DNA of 64,000 nucleotides from Sphingomonas donggukensis (lineage in GTDB: Bacteria > Pseudomonadota > Alphaproteobacteria > Sphingomonadales > Sphingomonadaceae). The notes beneath the pieces were generated by a model that worked only from the letters and a program-made list of their open reading frames with translations, made no database searches and was not told the origin of the DNA. Within the stretch, counting starts at the first letter, position 1, and each line of letters starts with the position of its first letter. Of the stretch, positions 46,863 to 55,507 are shown piece by piece. A program made the translations under genes and the position numbers. Location of the stretch: positions 1,736,001 through 1,800,000 of the forward strand of contig NZ_CP098401.1 of NCBI RefSeq assembly GCF_023674425.1, written 5' to 3'.

Positions 46863-48077
46863 ATGGCGACGACCCCGACCGAGACGCTGACGGCCGAAAA
46901 GGAACTGACGCTGACCCCGCCCGATCCGGTGCCGACGGTGCAGGCCGAGAAGGCCGCCGGGCTGGTATCGATCGATCCGGGCACCAAGTCGAAGCTGGAG
47001 GAGCGCGTCGAGAGCTTCGTCACCGACCTGGTCGCGCAGGACGTGAACTCGCCCGAATTCGGCAAGCGAGTCGATGCCATCACCGGCATGGGTGCCAAGG
47101 AAATCCGCGAGGCGGCCGGCCAGTCGAACCGCTTCCTCGACCGCCCGATCCGCGCGATGGACCAGGAATCGGGCGTCGGCGCCGACCTGGCGCAACTGCG
47201 CCGCGTGATCGAGGATCTCGACCCCGGCAAGCAGGGGAGCCTGACCACGTCGAAGAAGCTGTTCGGGATCATCCCGTTCGGCAACAAGATGCGCAATTAT
47301 TTCGACGGCTATAAATCGTCGCAGACGCACATCTCTACGATCCTGAAGAGCCTCGCCAGCGGCAAGGACGAGCTGTTGATGGACAATGCCGCGATCGACG
47401 TCGAGCGGCAGAATCTGTGGAACTCGATGGGTCGGCTGGAACAGATGATCCATCTGTCGAAGGCGATGGACACCGCGCTGGAGGACAAGGCCAACGACCT
47501 CGACCACACCGACCCCGCCAAGGCGAAGGCGATCCGCGAGACCGCGCTGTTCTATACCCGCCAGCGCACGCAGGATCTGCTGACCCAGATGGCGGTGACG
47601 GTGCAGGGCTATCTCGCGCTCGATCTGGTCAAGAAGAACAATGTCGAGCTGGTAAAGGGCGTCGACCGCGCCAGCACCACGACCGTCGGCGCGCTGCGTA
47701 CCGCGGTCACCGTTGCGCAGGCGCTGACCAACCAGCGGCTGGTGCTGGAGCAGATCACCGCGCTCAACACGACGACCGCCAACATCATCGATTCGACCGG
47801 CAAGTTGCTGAAGTCGCAGACCGCGACGATCCACGAGCAGGCCGCGGCCTCCACCATTCCGATCGAGACGCTGCAGCGCGCGTTCCAGAACATCTACGAC
47901 ACGATGGACGCGATCGACGTATTCAAGCTGAAGGCGCTCGACAGCATGAAGACGACGGTGACGACGCTGTCGACCGAGGTCGAGAAGTCGAAGGGCTATA
48001 TCGCGCGGGCCGAGGGCCAGGCGCAGGCCCGGGTTTCCGGGCCGTCCGCCGACACCTTCAAGCTCGAATCGCTGTAA
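46863..48077 (+). CDS. telA: TelA-family toxic anion resistance protein
   Basis: This is a 404-residue mostly helical coiled-coil-rich protein. It has the TelA pattern (for example GIIPFGNKMRNYFDGYKSS near 138-156, LRTAVTVAQALTNQRLVLEQI). It was first linked to tellurite resistance and is now thought to affect cell envelope stress. It is followed by an XpaC-like gene, the usual pairing. Confidence 0.93.
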   Translation: MATTPTETLTAEKELTLTPPDPVPTVQAEKAAGLVSIDPGTKSKLEERVESFVTDLVAQDVNSPEFGKRVDAITGMGAKEIREAAGQSNRFLDRPIRAMDQESGVGADLAQLRRVIEDLDPGKQGSLTTSKKLFGIIPFGNKMRNYFDGYKSSQTHISTILKSLASGKDELLMDNAAIDVERQNLWNSMGRLEQMIHLSKAMDTALEDKANDLDHTDPAKAKAIRETALFYTRQRTQDLLTQMAVTVQGYLALDLVKKNNVELVKGVDRASTTTVGALRTAVTVAQALTNQRLVLEQITALNTTTANIIDSTGKLLKSQTATIHEQAAASTIPIETLQRAFQNIYDTMDAIDVFKLKALDSMKTTVTTLSTEVEKSKGYIARAEGQAQARVSGPSADTFKLESL

Positions 48078-48082
48078 GAGGC

Positions 48083-48790
48083 GTGTCCGAAGTCGACGAC
48101 CAGATCGCGCGTGCGTCCGAACTGATCGACCGTACCCGGTCGAACTCCCGCGGTGCCTCGACCCGCTCGCGCAAGCGTCGCGAGGCTGAGGTCACGCGCC
48201 GCATCGCGCGCATCGCGATCGTCGATGCGACGATCATCGTGGCGGCTGTGGTGATCGGCTGGTTTATCCCGCTCGGCATGTTCGGCGCGCTGGCGGTGAT
48301 GGCGCTGCTGATCGCCGCGACGGTCGTGCTGGCGATGGCGCCGGTGACGCCCGAGGTTCGCGCCGAGACGCTGCCGAGCGTGCCGCTGCGCGCGCTGCCC
48401 TTACAGACCGAGGCGTGGCTCGACCGCCAGCGCCCCGCCCTACCCGCGCCGGCGCAGACGCTGGTCGATGCGATCGGCGTGCGGCTGGATACGCTCGCCC
48501 CACAGCTGACCGCGCTCGACGACGGCGCGCCGGTTGCGGTCGAGGTGCGCAAGCTGATCGGCGAGCAGCTGCCCGAACTGGTGAAGGGCTACGCGCGCGT
48601 CCCCGAGCCGCTCCGTCGCGTCCCCCGCAACGGCCGCACTCCAGACGAGCAGCTGGTCGACGGGCTGAAATTGATCGAGACCGAGATCGGCGAGATGACG
48701 ACGAGCCTGGCGCAAGGCGATCTCGACCAGTTCGCGACGCGCGAGCGGTTCCTGCAGATCAAGTACCGCGATGATGAGGTGAGTGGCTGA
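48083..48790 (+). CDS. XpaC-like protein (5-bromo-4-chloroindolyl phosphate hydrolysis family)
   Basis: This 235-residue protein has a basic N-terminal segment, two close membrane helices (about 45-90, IVDATIIVAAVVIGWFIPLGMF and the following hydrophobic run) and a charged C-terminal half. Position directly after telA (GTG start six bases after its stop) matches the telA-xpaC pairing. The phosphatase naming of the family is historical; the actual role is unclear. Confidence 0.78.
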   Translation: MSEVDDQIARASELIDRTRSNSRGASTRSRKRREAEVTRRIARIAIVDATIIVAAVVIGWFIPLGMFGALAVMALLIAATVVLAMAPVTPEVRAETLPSVPLRALPLQTEAWLDRQRPALPAPAQTLVDAIGVRLDTLAPQLTALDDGAPVAVEVRKLIGEQLPELVKGYARVPEPLRRVPRNGRTPDEQLVDGLKLIETEIGEMTTSLAQGDLDQFATRERFLQIKYRDDEVSG

Positions 48791-48795
48791 CCCCT

Positions 48796-48819
48796 GTGCT
48801 CCCGCGCAGGCGGGAGCAC
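48796..48819. terminator. Extragenic palindrome, likely bidirectional terminator
   Basis: GTGCTCCCGC, loop GCAG and GCGGGAGCAC form a perfect 10-bp stem in the 41-base gap between the convergent xpaC-like gene and the porin gene. This GCTCCCGCGCAGGCGGGAGC form is a frequent sphingomonad extragenic palindrome. Confidence 0.7.
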
Positions 48820-48831
48820 GGGACAATATCC

Positions 48832-49656
48832 CTAGAACGCCGCCCGCACCGAAAACACGACCTGTGGCCCCGCGATCGACCCGCCATCCTTCCGCGAGGC
48901 GAAGTTGGGCAGCAGATACGCGCTCTCGGCCCGCGTGATGTCGGTATCGACATAGGCCGCGCCCAGCGTCACCGCGCCCAGCGCATAGTCCGCGCCCAGC
49001 GACCAGTCCCAATAGCGCCCGGTCGGTGCCATGCTCGCCCCGTTCGGGCCCAGCCCGGGATTGCCGTCCGAATAGCCGATGTGCGCGCGGGCAGTGACCG
49101 GGGTGCGCGGGATACCGGCGGAGAAATCGCCCCACAGGTACAGATTGTCCTCGGACCGGCTGCGGCTACCGCCGGTCCCGGACACATTGGCGAGCGCCTG
49201 CTGCTTGGGGGCGTAGGCGACCCCGGCCAACGCCGTCAGCGGCCCGATCGTGCCCGACAGCTTCGCATAGGGCTCGATCACGTCGCTGTTCCCCGCGCCG
49301 CCGGGATAGAGGTACCAGGTCGCGCCGACGTCGAGCGTCCCGCCCTCGGTCACATTGAACCGATAGCCGCCGATCAGGTCGAGCTCCAGGTCGGCGCCGC
49401 CCGACGCGCCCCAGCCGCGCAGCGTCGATGCCCAGGCGCCGGCATAGAAACCGCTTTCGTGGGCAACGGTGACGCCGCCCTGCACCGCGACATCCTCGTC
49501 GCTTCGCGACACGCCGCGGAAGCGATAGTCGGATGCGATCGCGGCATCGCCGGTGACGGTGATCGCCTTGGGCGGGTCGGTATCCTGCGCCGCCGCCGGC
49601 ATGGCGATGAGGGTGGTCGCCATGACGGCGGCGGCGGCGGCGATGGAAATCTTCAT
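48832..49656 (-). CDS. TorF-family putative outer-membrane porin
   Basis: This 274-residue beta-barrel-type protein has a signal peptide (MKISIAAAAAVMATTLIAMPAAAQ). Its conserved segments (ASDYRFRGVSRSDEDVAVQGGV and GGADLELDLIGGYRF) match the Gcw_chp / TorF family. It ends in the aromatic C-terminal signal VRAAF typical of outer-membrane proteins. The start ATG 49656 is preferred to an upstream in-frame start because it gives a clean signal peptide. The substrate is unknown. Confidence 0.9.
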   Translation of the reverse strand: MKISIAAAAAVMATTLIAMPAAAQDTDPPKAITVTGDAAIASDYRFRGVSRSDEDVAVQGGVTVAHESGFYAGAWASTLRGWGASGGADLELDLIGGYRFNVTEGGTLDVGATWYLYPGGAGNSDVIEPYAKLSGTIGPLTALAGVAYAPKQQALANVSGTGGSRSRSEDNLYLWGDFSAGIPRTPVTARAHIGYSDGNPGLGPNGASMAPTGRYWDWSLGADYALGAVTLGAAYVDTDITRAESAYLLPNFASRKDGGSIAGPQVVFSVRAAF

Positions 49657-49817
49657 AAGCCCAGCCCTATCGCGGGTTACGGCCCGAAGTTCCACCGGCT
49701 TCGGGCCCGGCGACCCCCGCGGGGAGGGGGAGTGGGAAGCCGTCCGGGCCCGAGCGGTCTGACTATACGGTGGATCGTGCGGCGAAATGTCAGTCGTGTA
49801 GCGAAATATTGCCCAGG

Positions 49818-51131
49818 TCAGGGGCGCGGCAGCACGATCTCGGCGGAGAGGCCGCCGTCCGCGCGGTTGGCGAGCGTCAGCGTGCCGCCCTCTGCATCCA
49901 CCGCGCGCGCCACGATCGGCAGGCCCAGGCCGAAGCCCGAGGTGTCGCGGGTGCGGGCGTTGTCGAGCCGGACGAACGGCTGCAGCACCGCCTGCGCGTC
50001 GTCGTCGGGGATGCCGGGGCCGTCGTCCTCGACCCGGATCGCGACGGCGGCGTCGCGCGGTTCGAGGATCAGCCGGGCGTTGCCGCCGTAATGCAGCGCG
50101 TTTTCGACCAGGTTGACGATCGCGCGTTTCAGGCCGGAGACGCGGACGACCATCTCGCAGTGATCCGGCCCGCTATAGATCGCATCGCGCCCGTTGTCGG
50201 CGGCGTCGCTGGCGATCGTCTCGCACATCACCGCTAGGTCGGTGCGCGCCGGGGTCTCGCTGTCGCCATCGCCACCGAGGTAGGCGAGCAGCGAGGCGAC
50301 CATGTCGTCCATCTCGGCGACGTCGCGCTGGATGGCGTCGCGCACCTCGTCGTCGTCGACCGAATCGGCACGCAGCCGCAGGCGCGCGAGCGGCGTGCGG
50401 AAGTCATGGCCGACCGCGGCCAGCGCCTCTGTGCGATCGGCGATCAGGCGGTGGATACGGTCCTGCATCGCGTTGAACGCGGCGATCACGCGGCGGACCT
50501 CGCCCGGGCCGGTTTCGGGCACGGTCTCGACCGCGCCGTGCCCGACCCGGTCGGCGACCCGCGCCAGCCGCCGCATCGGGCGCAGGACGTGACTGACCAT
50601 CACGCCGCCGATCACGATCAGCGCGATCGCCGGGGTCAGCGACAGCAGCAACCGCCCGATCGCCAGATCGAGCGCGCGCAATGGCTCCAATGTGCGGAAA
50701 TAGAGCCAGCTGCCGTCGTCGAGCGCGACACCGCCGGCGATGAAGCCGTTCCGGCCGGGCGACGTCAGCCGCAGCCACAGCCCGTGCGCGGCGAGCGACG
50801 GCTCCCAGTCGAGGATCTGCACCTGCATCTCGTCAAGCCGCGGCGCGACCCGCGGCGGTTCGGGGCGGCTCGGCTGCCAGCGGACCAGATAGCGGGTGGT
50901 CGTCAGTTCCTCGGCCATCGCGCCGCGGCGCTGCACCGGCTGTTCGGCGACCAGCCGGCGCGAGATGACGAGGTGTTCGGCCAGGCGATTGGCCTCGTCG
51001 TCGCGGACCGAGAAATGGCTGGCGCGCTCGTACAGGAACGTCGTTGCGCCGAATTCGACCAGCAGTGCCAGCAGCAGGATCGCGAAGATGCGGCCGATGA
51101 TCCCGACGGTCAGGCGCCGCAGCAGCCTCAA
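49818..51131 (-). CDS. Two-component sensor histidine kinase (OmpR partner)
   Basis: This is a 437-residue kinase with N-terminal membrane helix (about 11-33), a periplasmic sensor (about 35-165) and a second helix (about 172-192). HAMP and HisKA follow, with the phospho-His in VGHDFRTPL (about 242). HATPase boxes are LVENALHYGG, DDGPGIPDD and GFGLGLPIV. It is coupled to the response regulator by TTGA with a TTG start. EnvZ-like topology is clear; the signal is unknown. Confidence 0.93.
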   Translation of the reverse strand: MRLLRRLTVGIIGRIFAILLLALLVEFGATTFLYERASHFSVRDDEANRLAEHLVISRRLVAEQPVQRRGAMAEELTTTRYLVRWQPSRPEPPRVAPRLDEMQVQILDWEPSLAAHGLWLRLTSPGRNGFIAGGVALDDGSWLYFRTLEPLRALDLAIGRLLLSLTPAIALIVIGGVMVSHVLRPMRRLARVADRVGHGAVETVPETGPGEVRRVIAAFNAMQDRIHRLIADRTEALAAVGHDFRTPLARLRLRADSVDDDEVRDAIQRDVAEMDDMVASLLAYLGGDGDSETPARTDLAVMCETIASDAADNGRDAIYSGPDHCEMVVRVSGLKRAIVNLVENALHYGGNARLILEPRDAAVAIRVEDDGPGIPDDDAQAVLQPFVRLDNARTRDTSGFGLGLPIVARAVDAEGGTLTLANRADGGLSAEIVLPRP

Positions 51132-51838
51132 CGGCGCTCGACCGGCACGTTCAGCATATAGCCGACGCCGCGCACGGTGATGATCGGCGCGGGCTTGCCG
51201 GCGCTCGACAATTTCTTGCGCAGCCGGCTGATGAGCACGTCGACGCTGCGGTCGGAGCTGTCGCCCAGGCGCGTGCGCGACAATTCGATCAGCCGCTCGC
51301 GTGCGATCACGCGCTGGCCGTTTTCGCACAGCGCCACCAGCAGGTCGAATTCGGCCCCGGTCAGGTCGACGATCGCACCGGTCGGCGAATGCAGCTCGCG
51401 GCGCGGCAGGTGGACGGTCCAGCCGTCGAAGCTCAGTTCACCCTTCTCGCGCTTGGCGGTATCGCCCTCGCTGCCGTGGCGGCGCAGCACCGCGCGGACG
51501 CGCGCGACCAGCTCGCGCGTGCCGAACGGCTTGGGCAGGTAATCGTCGGCGCCCAGCTCCAGCCCGATCACGCGGTCGGTCTCGCTGCCCTTGGCGGAGA
51601 TGAAGATGATCGGCACGTCGCTGTCGCGGCGGATCGCGCGGCACAGGTCGATGCCGCTGGTGCCGGGCAGCATGATGTCGAGCAGCACCAGGTCGACCGG
51701 CCCCTGTTCGAACGCCAGCCACATTTCGGGCGCCGACCCTGCCGGGCGGACGACATAGCCGTTTTCCTGGAGCGCGCGCGCGGTCAGCGTGCGGAGCGGC
51801 GGATCGTCTTCGACGAGGAGGATGGTCGGTGCGGTCAT
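51128..51838 (-). CDS. OmpR-family response regulator
   Basis: This 236-residue protein has a receiver domain with the phospho-Asp54 in LVLLDIMLPG and Lys in LPKPFG. A winged-helix DNA-binding domain follows (DRSVDVLISRLRKKL, TVRGVGYML). It is the partner of the downstream kinase, whose TTG start overlaps its stop. ATG 51838 is preferred. Confidence 0.96.
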   Translation of the reverse strand: MTAPTILLVEDDPPLRTLTARALQENGYVVRPAGSAPEMWLAFEQGPVDLVLLDIMLPGTSGIDLCRAIRRDSDVPIIFISAKGSETDRVIGLELGADDYLPKPFGTRELVARVRAVLRRHGSEGDTAKREKGELSFDGWTVHLPRRELHSPTGAIVDLTGAEFDLLVALCENGQRVIARERLIELSRTRLGDSSDRSVDVLISRLRKKLSSAGKPAPIITVRGVGYMLNVPVERR

Positions 51839-51967
51839 GATGGCGTGTCCGGGAGGTATGGGGCGCACCGGCGCGCGTCAACGCCGCAGCAATGTTTCGT
51901 CACCGCCGCGGCGATCGCGAGCAAGACGGCATCGCTAGATCGTGGGCATCCCCATGAAAGCTCCACC

Positions 51968-52210
51968 ATGCGCCTGCCCCTGATCCTCGCTGCGTCCGCC
52001 GTCGCCGTGCTCGCAGTCCCCGCGGCTGCCCGCGACCATGCGCAGCACTTCCCGAACCTCCGCGCCGCGATCGACGCCGGTTGCCATGTCCAGCAGGTCC
52101 ACACGCCTGCCGGCAAGATCGCGCAGAGCGCGCCGATCGTGCGCTGCACGCCCGCCCAGATCGCGACCGCAAAGGCCGCGCGTACCGAGGCATCGCGCGC
52201 CGCCGACTGA
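51968..52210 (+). CDS. Small exported protein, unknown function
   Basis: This 80-residue protein has a signal peptide (MRLPLILAASAVAVLAVPAAA) and a mature part of about 60 residues with two Cys (AGCHVQQ and VRCTPAQ), which could form one disulfide. It is divergent from the response regulator and is followed by a strong terminator. The family is unknown. Confidence 0.7.
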   Translation: MRLPLILAASAVAVLAVPAAARDHAQHFPNLRAAIDAGCHVQQVHTPAGKIAQSAPIVRCTPAQIATAKAARTEASRAAD

Positions 52211-52221
52211 GTTCCCTCCCC

Positions 52222-52261
52222 TGCCGTCCGTGCTCCACCCAGCGCGCGGACGGCATTTTTT
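52222..52261 (+). terminator. Rho-independent terminator
   Basis: TGCCGTCCG and CGGACGGCA form a 9-bp stem around a 16-base loop, followed by TTTTTT. It lies just after the small exported gene and before the end of the convergent rdgB. Confidence 0.85.
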
Positions 52262-52269
52262 CTGGACGT

Positions 52270-52899
52270 TCAGAAGACTGCGGTCACCAGCTGCGCGAAG
52301 GCGTCGGCGCGGTGGCTGATCGCGTGCTTGGCGTCCGGGTCGATCTCGCCGAAGCTCTGCTCGTCGCCGTCGCGTACGAACATCGCGTCATAGCCGAAAC
52401 CGTAGGCGCCCCGCGGAGGCCAGACGAGCGTGCCCTCGACCCGCCCCTCGAACCATTCGACATGCCCGTCGGGCCAGGCGAGTGCCAGCGCGCAGACGAA
52501 ATGCGCGTCGCGTGGCGTGTCCGGCCCCTTCGCCTCCAGCTGTTCGTTGACCAGCCGCATCGCCAGGTCGAAATCCTTGGCTTCGCCCGCCCAGCGCGCC
52601 GAGAAGATGCCCGGATCGCCGCCCAGCGCATCGACGCACAGCCCGCTGTCGTCGGCGAGCGCGGGCAGGCCCGACAGGTCGGCGGCCTGCAACGCCTTCA
52701 GTTCGGCATTGGCGACGAAGGTCGTGCCGGTTTCCTCGGGCTCGGGCAGGTCGAGTTCGGCGGCCGACACCACCTGCATCCCGTGCGGTTCGAGCAGCGC
52801 GCGAATTTCGCGGACCTTGCCGGGGTTGTGGCTGGCGATCACGAGCTTGCCGGGAGCGAGCTTGCGGATCGACTGCGGATCGCGGCCCTCCCCGCTCAC
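52270..52899 (-). CDS. rdgB: XTP/dITP pyrophosphatase (RdgB/HAM1)
   Basis: This is a 209-residue enzyme with the N-terminal [11 protein letters not shown], the acidic loop [15 protein letters not shown] and the C-terminal SHRADA motif of the Ham1 family. It removes non-canonical purine triphosphates such as dITP and XTP. The GTG start overlaps the rph stop (GTGA), so it is translated with rph. Neighbours rph and hrcA are typical; hemW, often next, is not here. Confidence 0.95.
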   Translation of the reverse strand: MSGEGRDPQSIRKLAPGKLVIASHNPGKVREIRALLEPHGMQVVSAAELDLPEPEETGTTFVANAELKALQAADLSGLPALADDSGLCVDALGGDPGIFSARWAGEAKDFDLAMRLVNEQLEAKGPDTPRDAHFVCALALAWPDGHVEWFEGRVEGTLVWPPRGAYGFGYDAMFVRDGDEQSFGEIDPDAKHAISHRADAFAQLVTAVF

Positions 52900-53612
52900 C
52901 GCCCGGTCGCCTTGTCTTGTGCCGCGAAAATCTGCGAACAGCCGATCCGTGCCAGGCGCAGCAGCCGCAGCAATTCCTCCTCGTCGAACGTCGCGCCCTC
53001 GGCGGTCGCCTGCACTTCGGCGAGCTTGCCGTCGCCGGTCAGCACGAAATTCGCATCGGCCTCGGCGTTCGAATCCTCGGGATAGTCGAGGTCGAGGACC
53101 GGCGTGCCGTTGTAGATGCCACAGCTGATCGCGGCGACCTTCTGCCGGATCGGGTCGGCGGTCAGCTTGCCGTCGGCCATCAGCTTGTCGACCGCCATGC
53201 GCAGCGCGACCCACGCGCCGGAAATCGACGCGGTGCGGGTGCCGCCATCGGCCTGGATCACGTCGCAGTCGATGACGATCTGGCGCTCGCCCAGCGCCTT
53301 CAGGTCGGTGATCGCGCGCAAAGAGCGTCCGATCAGCCGCTGGATTTCCTGCGTCCGCCCCGATTGCTTGCCCTTCGCCGCCTCGCGGCTGCCGCGGGTA
53401 TGGGTCGCGCGGGGCAGCATGCCGTATTCGGCGGTCACCCAGCCCTCGCCCTTGCCGCGCAGGAAGGGCGGCACCTTCTCCTCGATCGACGCCGTCACCA
53501 GCACCTTGGTGTCGCCGAAGCCGATCAGCACCGACCCCTCGGCATGGCGCGTGAAATTGGGTTCGATGGTGATGACGCGCATTTCGTCGGGCGCACGGCC
53601 GGATGGTCGCAT
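52896..53612 (-). CDS. rph: Ribonuclease PH
   Basis: This 238-residue phosphorolytic exonuclease starts [12 protein letters not shown]. It has [17 protein letters not shown], the tRNA-binding RSLRAI and the active-site [18 protein letters not shown]. It trims tRNA 3' ends. It is paired with rdgB and divergent from hrcA by 114 bases. Length is normal. Confidence 0.97.
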   Translation of the reverse strand: MRPSGRAPDEMRVITIEPNFTRHAEGSVLIGFGDTKVLVTASIEEKVPPFLRGKGEGWVTAEYGMLPRATHTRGSREAAKGKQSGRTQEIQRLIGRSLRAITDLKALGERQIVIDCDVIQADGGTRTASISGAWVALRMAVDKLMADGKLTADPIRQKVAAISCGIYNGTPVLDLDYPEDSNAEADANFVLTGDGKLAEVQATAEGATFDEEELLRLLRLARIGCSQIFAAQDKATGR

Positions 53613-53726
53613 GGGTGTCTCCTGATCAAGCCCCGCGCCCTAGACGCGTGGCGCCCGACGCGCCAGTGTCCCGGCATGATCCGGCCACGCCTTTCGCCCA
53701 CGCGCCCGGCATCCTAGATCAGCGGC

Positions 53727-54767
53727 ATGACCCCGACGATCCCCGAGCTGACCGACCGCGCGCGAGACGTGTTCCGCATCGTGGTCGAGAGTTTTCTCGA
53801 TTCGGGCGTCCCCGTCGGATCGCGCACGATCGCGCAGGTTTCGGGGCTCAACCTCTCCCCCGCCTCGATCCGCACCGTCATGCAGGATCTGGAGGAAGCC
53901 GGGCTGCTGGCCGCACCGCATACTTCAGCGGGGCGGATGCCGACCGAGACCGGCCTGCGCCTGTTCGTCGACGGGATGATGCACGCGGTTGCCCCCTCCG
54001 AGCAGGAGCGCGCCGCGATCGGCGCGGGGGCGGCGCAGCGCGGGCCCGTCGAGGAAGCGATCGCCGCGACCACCGCTGCCCTCTCCGGCCTGTCGTCGTG
54101 CGCCGGGCTGGTGCTGGTGCCCAAGCGCGAGCCGCGGTTGCGGCAGTTCGGCTTCGTGCCGCTCGGCAACAATCGCGCGCTCGCGGTGCTGGTGGGGGAG
54201 GACGGATCGGTCGAGAACCGCGTCGTCGATCTGCCACCCGGCATGGACCCCGCGGCGCTCACCACCGCCGCCAATTACCTGACCGCGATGCTCGCCGGCG
54301 CCACGCTCAGCGAAGCGCGGACGCGCATCACCCGCGAGATCGCCGACGAACGCGCCGCCCTGGACCGCGCCAGCCGCACCCTCGTCGAGCGCGGGCTTGC
54401 GGTCTGGAGCGAGGACGGCGGCCACCGCCCCGTGCTGATCGTGCGAGGCCAGGCCAATCTGATTGAACCGCAGGCGACCGCCGACCTCGACCGCATCCGC
54501 GGCCTGCTCGACGAACTGGAGGGCAAGGAGGAAATCGCCCGCCTGCTCGATTCGGCGCGCCAGGGCGACGCCGCGCGCATCTTCATCGGCTCGGAAAACA
54601 AGCTGTTCGCGCTCTCCGGCTCGTCGGTGATCGCCCAGCCGGTGCGCGCGCTCGACGGGCGAGTGGTCGGCGTCGTCGGCGTGATCGGCCCGACGCGGTT
54701 GAACTATGCGCGGGTCGTGCCCATGGTGGATTTCACGGCCGCCACGCTCGCGCGACTGCTGGCGTAG
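53727..54767 (+). CDS. hrcA: Heat-inducible transcription repressor HrcA
   Basis: This is a 346-residue repressor with an N-terminal winged helix (SLNLSPASIRTVMQDLEEAGLL-like segment, about 28-55) and a GAF-like dimerisation domain. HrcA binds CIRCE elements before groESL/dnaK-type genes. No CIRCE element is visible upstream of it or of grpE here. It precedes grpE by 29 bases, a common alphaproteobacterial order. Confidence 0.97.
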   Translation: MTPTIPELTDRARDVFRIVVESFLDSGVPVGSRTIAQVSGLNLSPASIRTVMQDLEEAGLLAAPHTSAGRMPTETGLRLFVDGMMHAVAPSEQERAAIGAGAAQRGPVEEAIAATTAALSGLSSCAGLVLVPKREPRLRQFGFVPLGNNRALAVLVGEDGSVENRVVDLPPGMDPAALTTAANYLTAMLAGATLSEARTRITREIADERAALDRASRTLVERGLAVWSEDGGHRPVLIVRGQANLIEPQATADLDRIRGLLDELEGKEEIARLLDSARQGDAARIFIGSENKLFALSGSSVIAQPVRALDGRVVGVVGVIGPTRLNYARVVPMVDFTAATLARLLA

Positions 54768-54796
54768 CGGCGCCAATCTTTCTAGATACGGATCCC

Positions 54797-55360
54797 ATGA
54801 CCGATACCAATCAGACCCCCGACGACGGCCTGACCGTGGACGCCACCGACCTGCGCGAGGAAACCGCCGAGGCTGCTCCCGAAGTCGCCTCGAACGACCG
54901 CGTCGCCGCGCTGGAGGCCGAGCTGGCCGAGGCGAAGGCAGCAACCCTCTACGCCCGCGCCGACGCGCAGAACATGCTGCGCCGCGCCGAGAAGGAAGCC
55001 GCGGATTCGCGCGCCTATGCCGTCACCGGCTTCGCCCGCGACCTGCTGTCGGTCGCCGACAACCTCTCGCGCGGGCTCGCCGCCATTCCGGAGGAGATGC
55101 GCGGCGACGAGAAGCTCAAAGGGCTGGTCACCGGCCTGGAAGCGACCGGTCGCGAGCTGGAAGCGGTGTTCGCGCGCAACGGCATCACGAAGATCACCGC
55201 GATCGGCGAGCGCCTCGACCCCAATCGCCATCAGGCGATGTTCGAAGTGCCCTCCGCCGACGCCGAGGCCGGCACCGTCGTCCAGGAGATTCAGGGCGGC
55301 TACATGCTGAAGGACCGCCTGCTTCGCCCGGCGCTGGTCGGCGTGGCCAAGGCCCCATAA
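54797..55360 (+). CDS. grpE: Nucleotide exchange factor GrpE
   Basis: This 187-residue protein has a long N-terminal coiled coil (about 35-95) and a C-terminal beta domain (GTVVQEIQGGYMLKDRLLRPALVGVA). It releases ADP from DnaK. It is cotranscribed with hrcA; dnaK is not in the window. Confidence 0.96.
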   Translation: MTDTNQTPDDGLTVDATDLREETAEAAPEVASNDRVAALEAELAEAKAATLYARADAQNMLRRAEKEAADSRAYAVTGFARDLLSVADNLSRGLAAIPEEMRGDEKLKGLVTGLEATGRELEAVFARNGITKITAIGERLDPNRHQAMFEVPSADAEAGTVVQEIQGGYMLKDRLLRPALVGVAKAP

Positions 55361-55362
55361 TT

Positions 55363-55491
55363 CCTCCCCGGCACCGGGAGGTGGCAGCGCGCGAGCGCTG
55401 ACGGAGGGGGCTCTCCACCGGACGAGCCGTGTGCGGCACGCCCCCTCCACCACCGCTTCGCGGCGGTCCCCCTCCCCGTACCGGGGAGGAT
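55363..55491. repeat. Two copies of the CCCCCTCC...GGGGAGG repeat between grpE and glnD
   Basis: An inverted copy at 55363-55410 and a direct copy at 55440-55491 belong to the family also present at 9676-9722. The two copies face each other and could fold into a large hairpin between grpE and glnD, probably limiting read-through. Confidence 0.7.
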
Positions 55492-55507
55492 CGGGTAGGG
55501 CTTCTCC

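Noticed and set aside
53613..54796. CIRCE element for HrcA
   Set aside because: No TTAGCACTC-N9-GAGTGCTAA-like sequence was found before hrcA or grpE.
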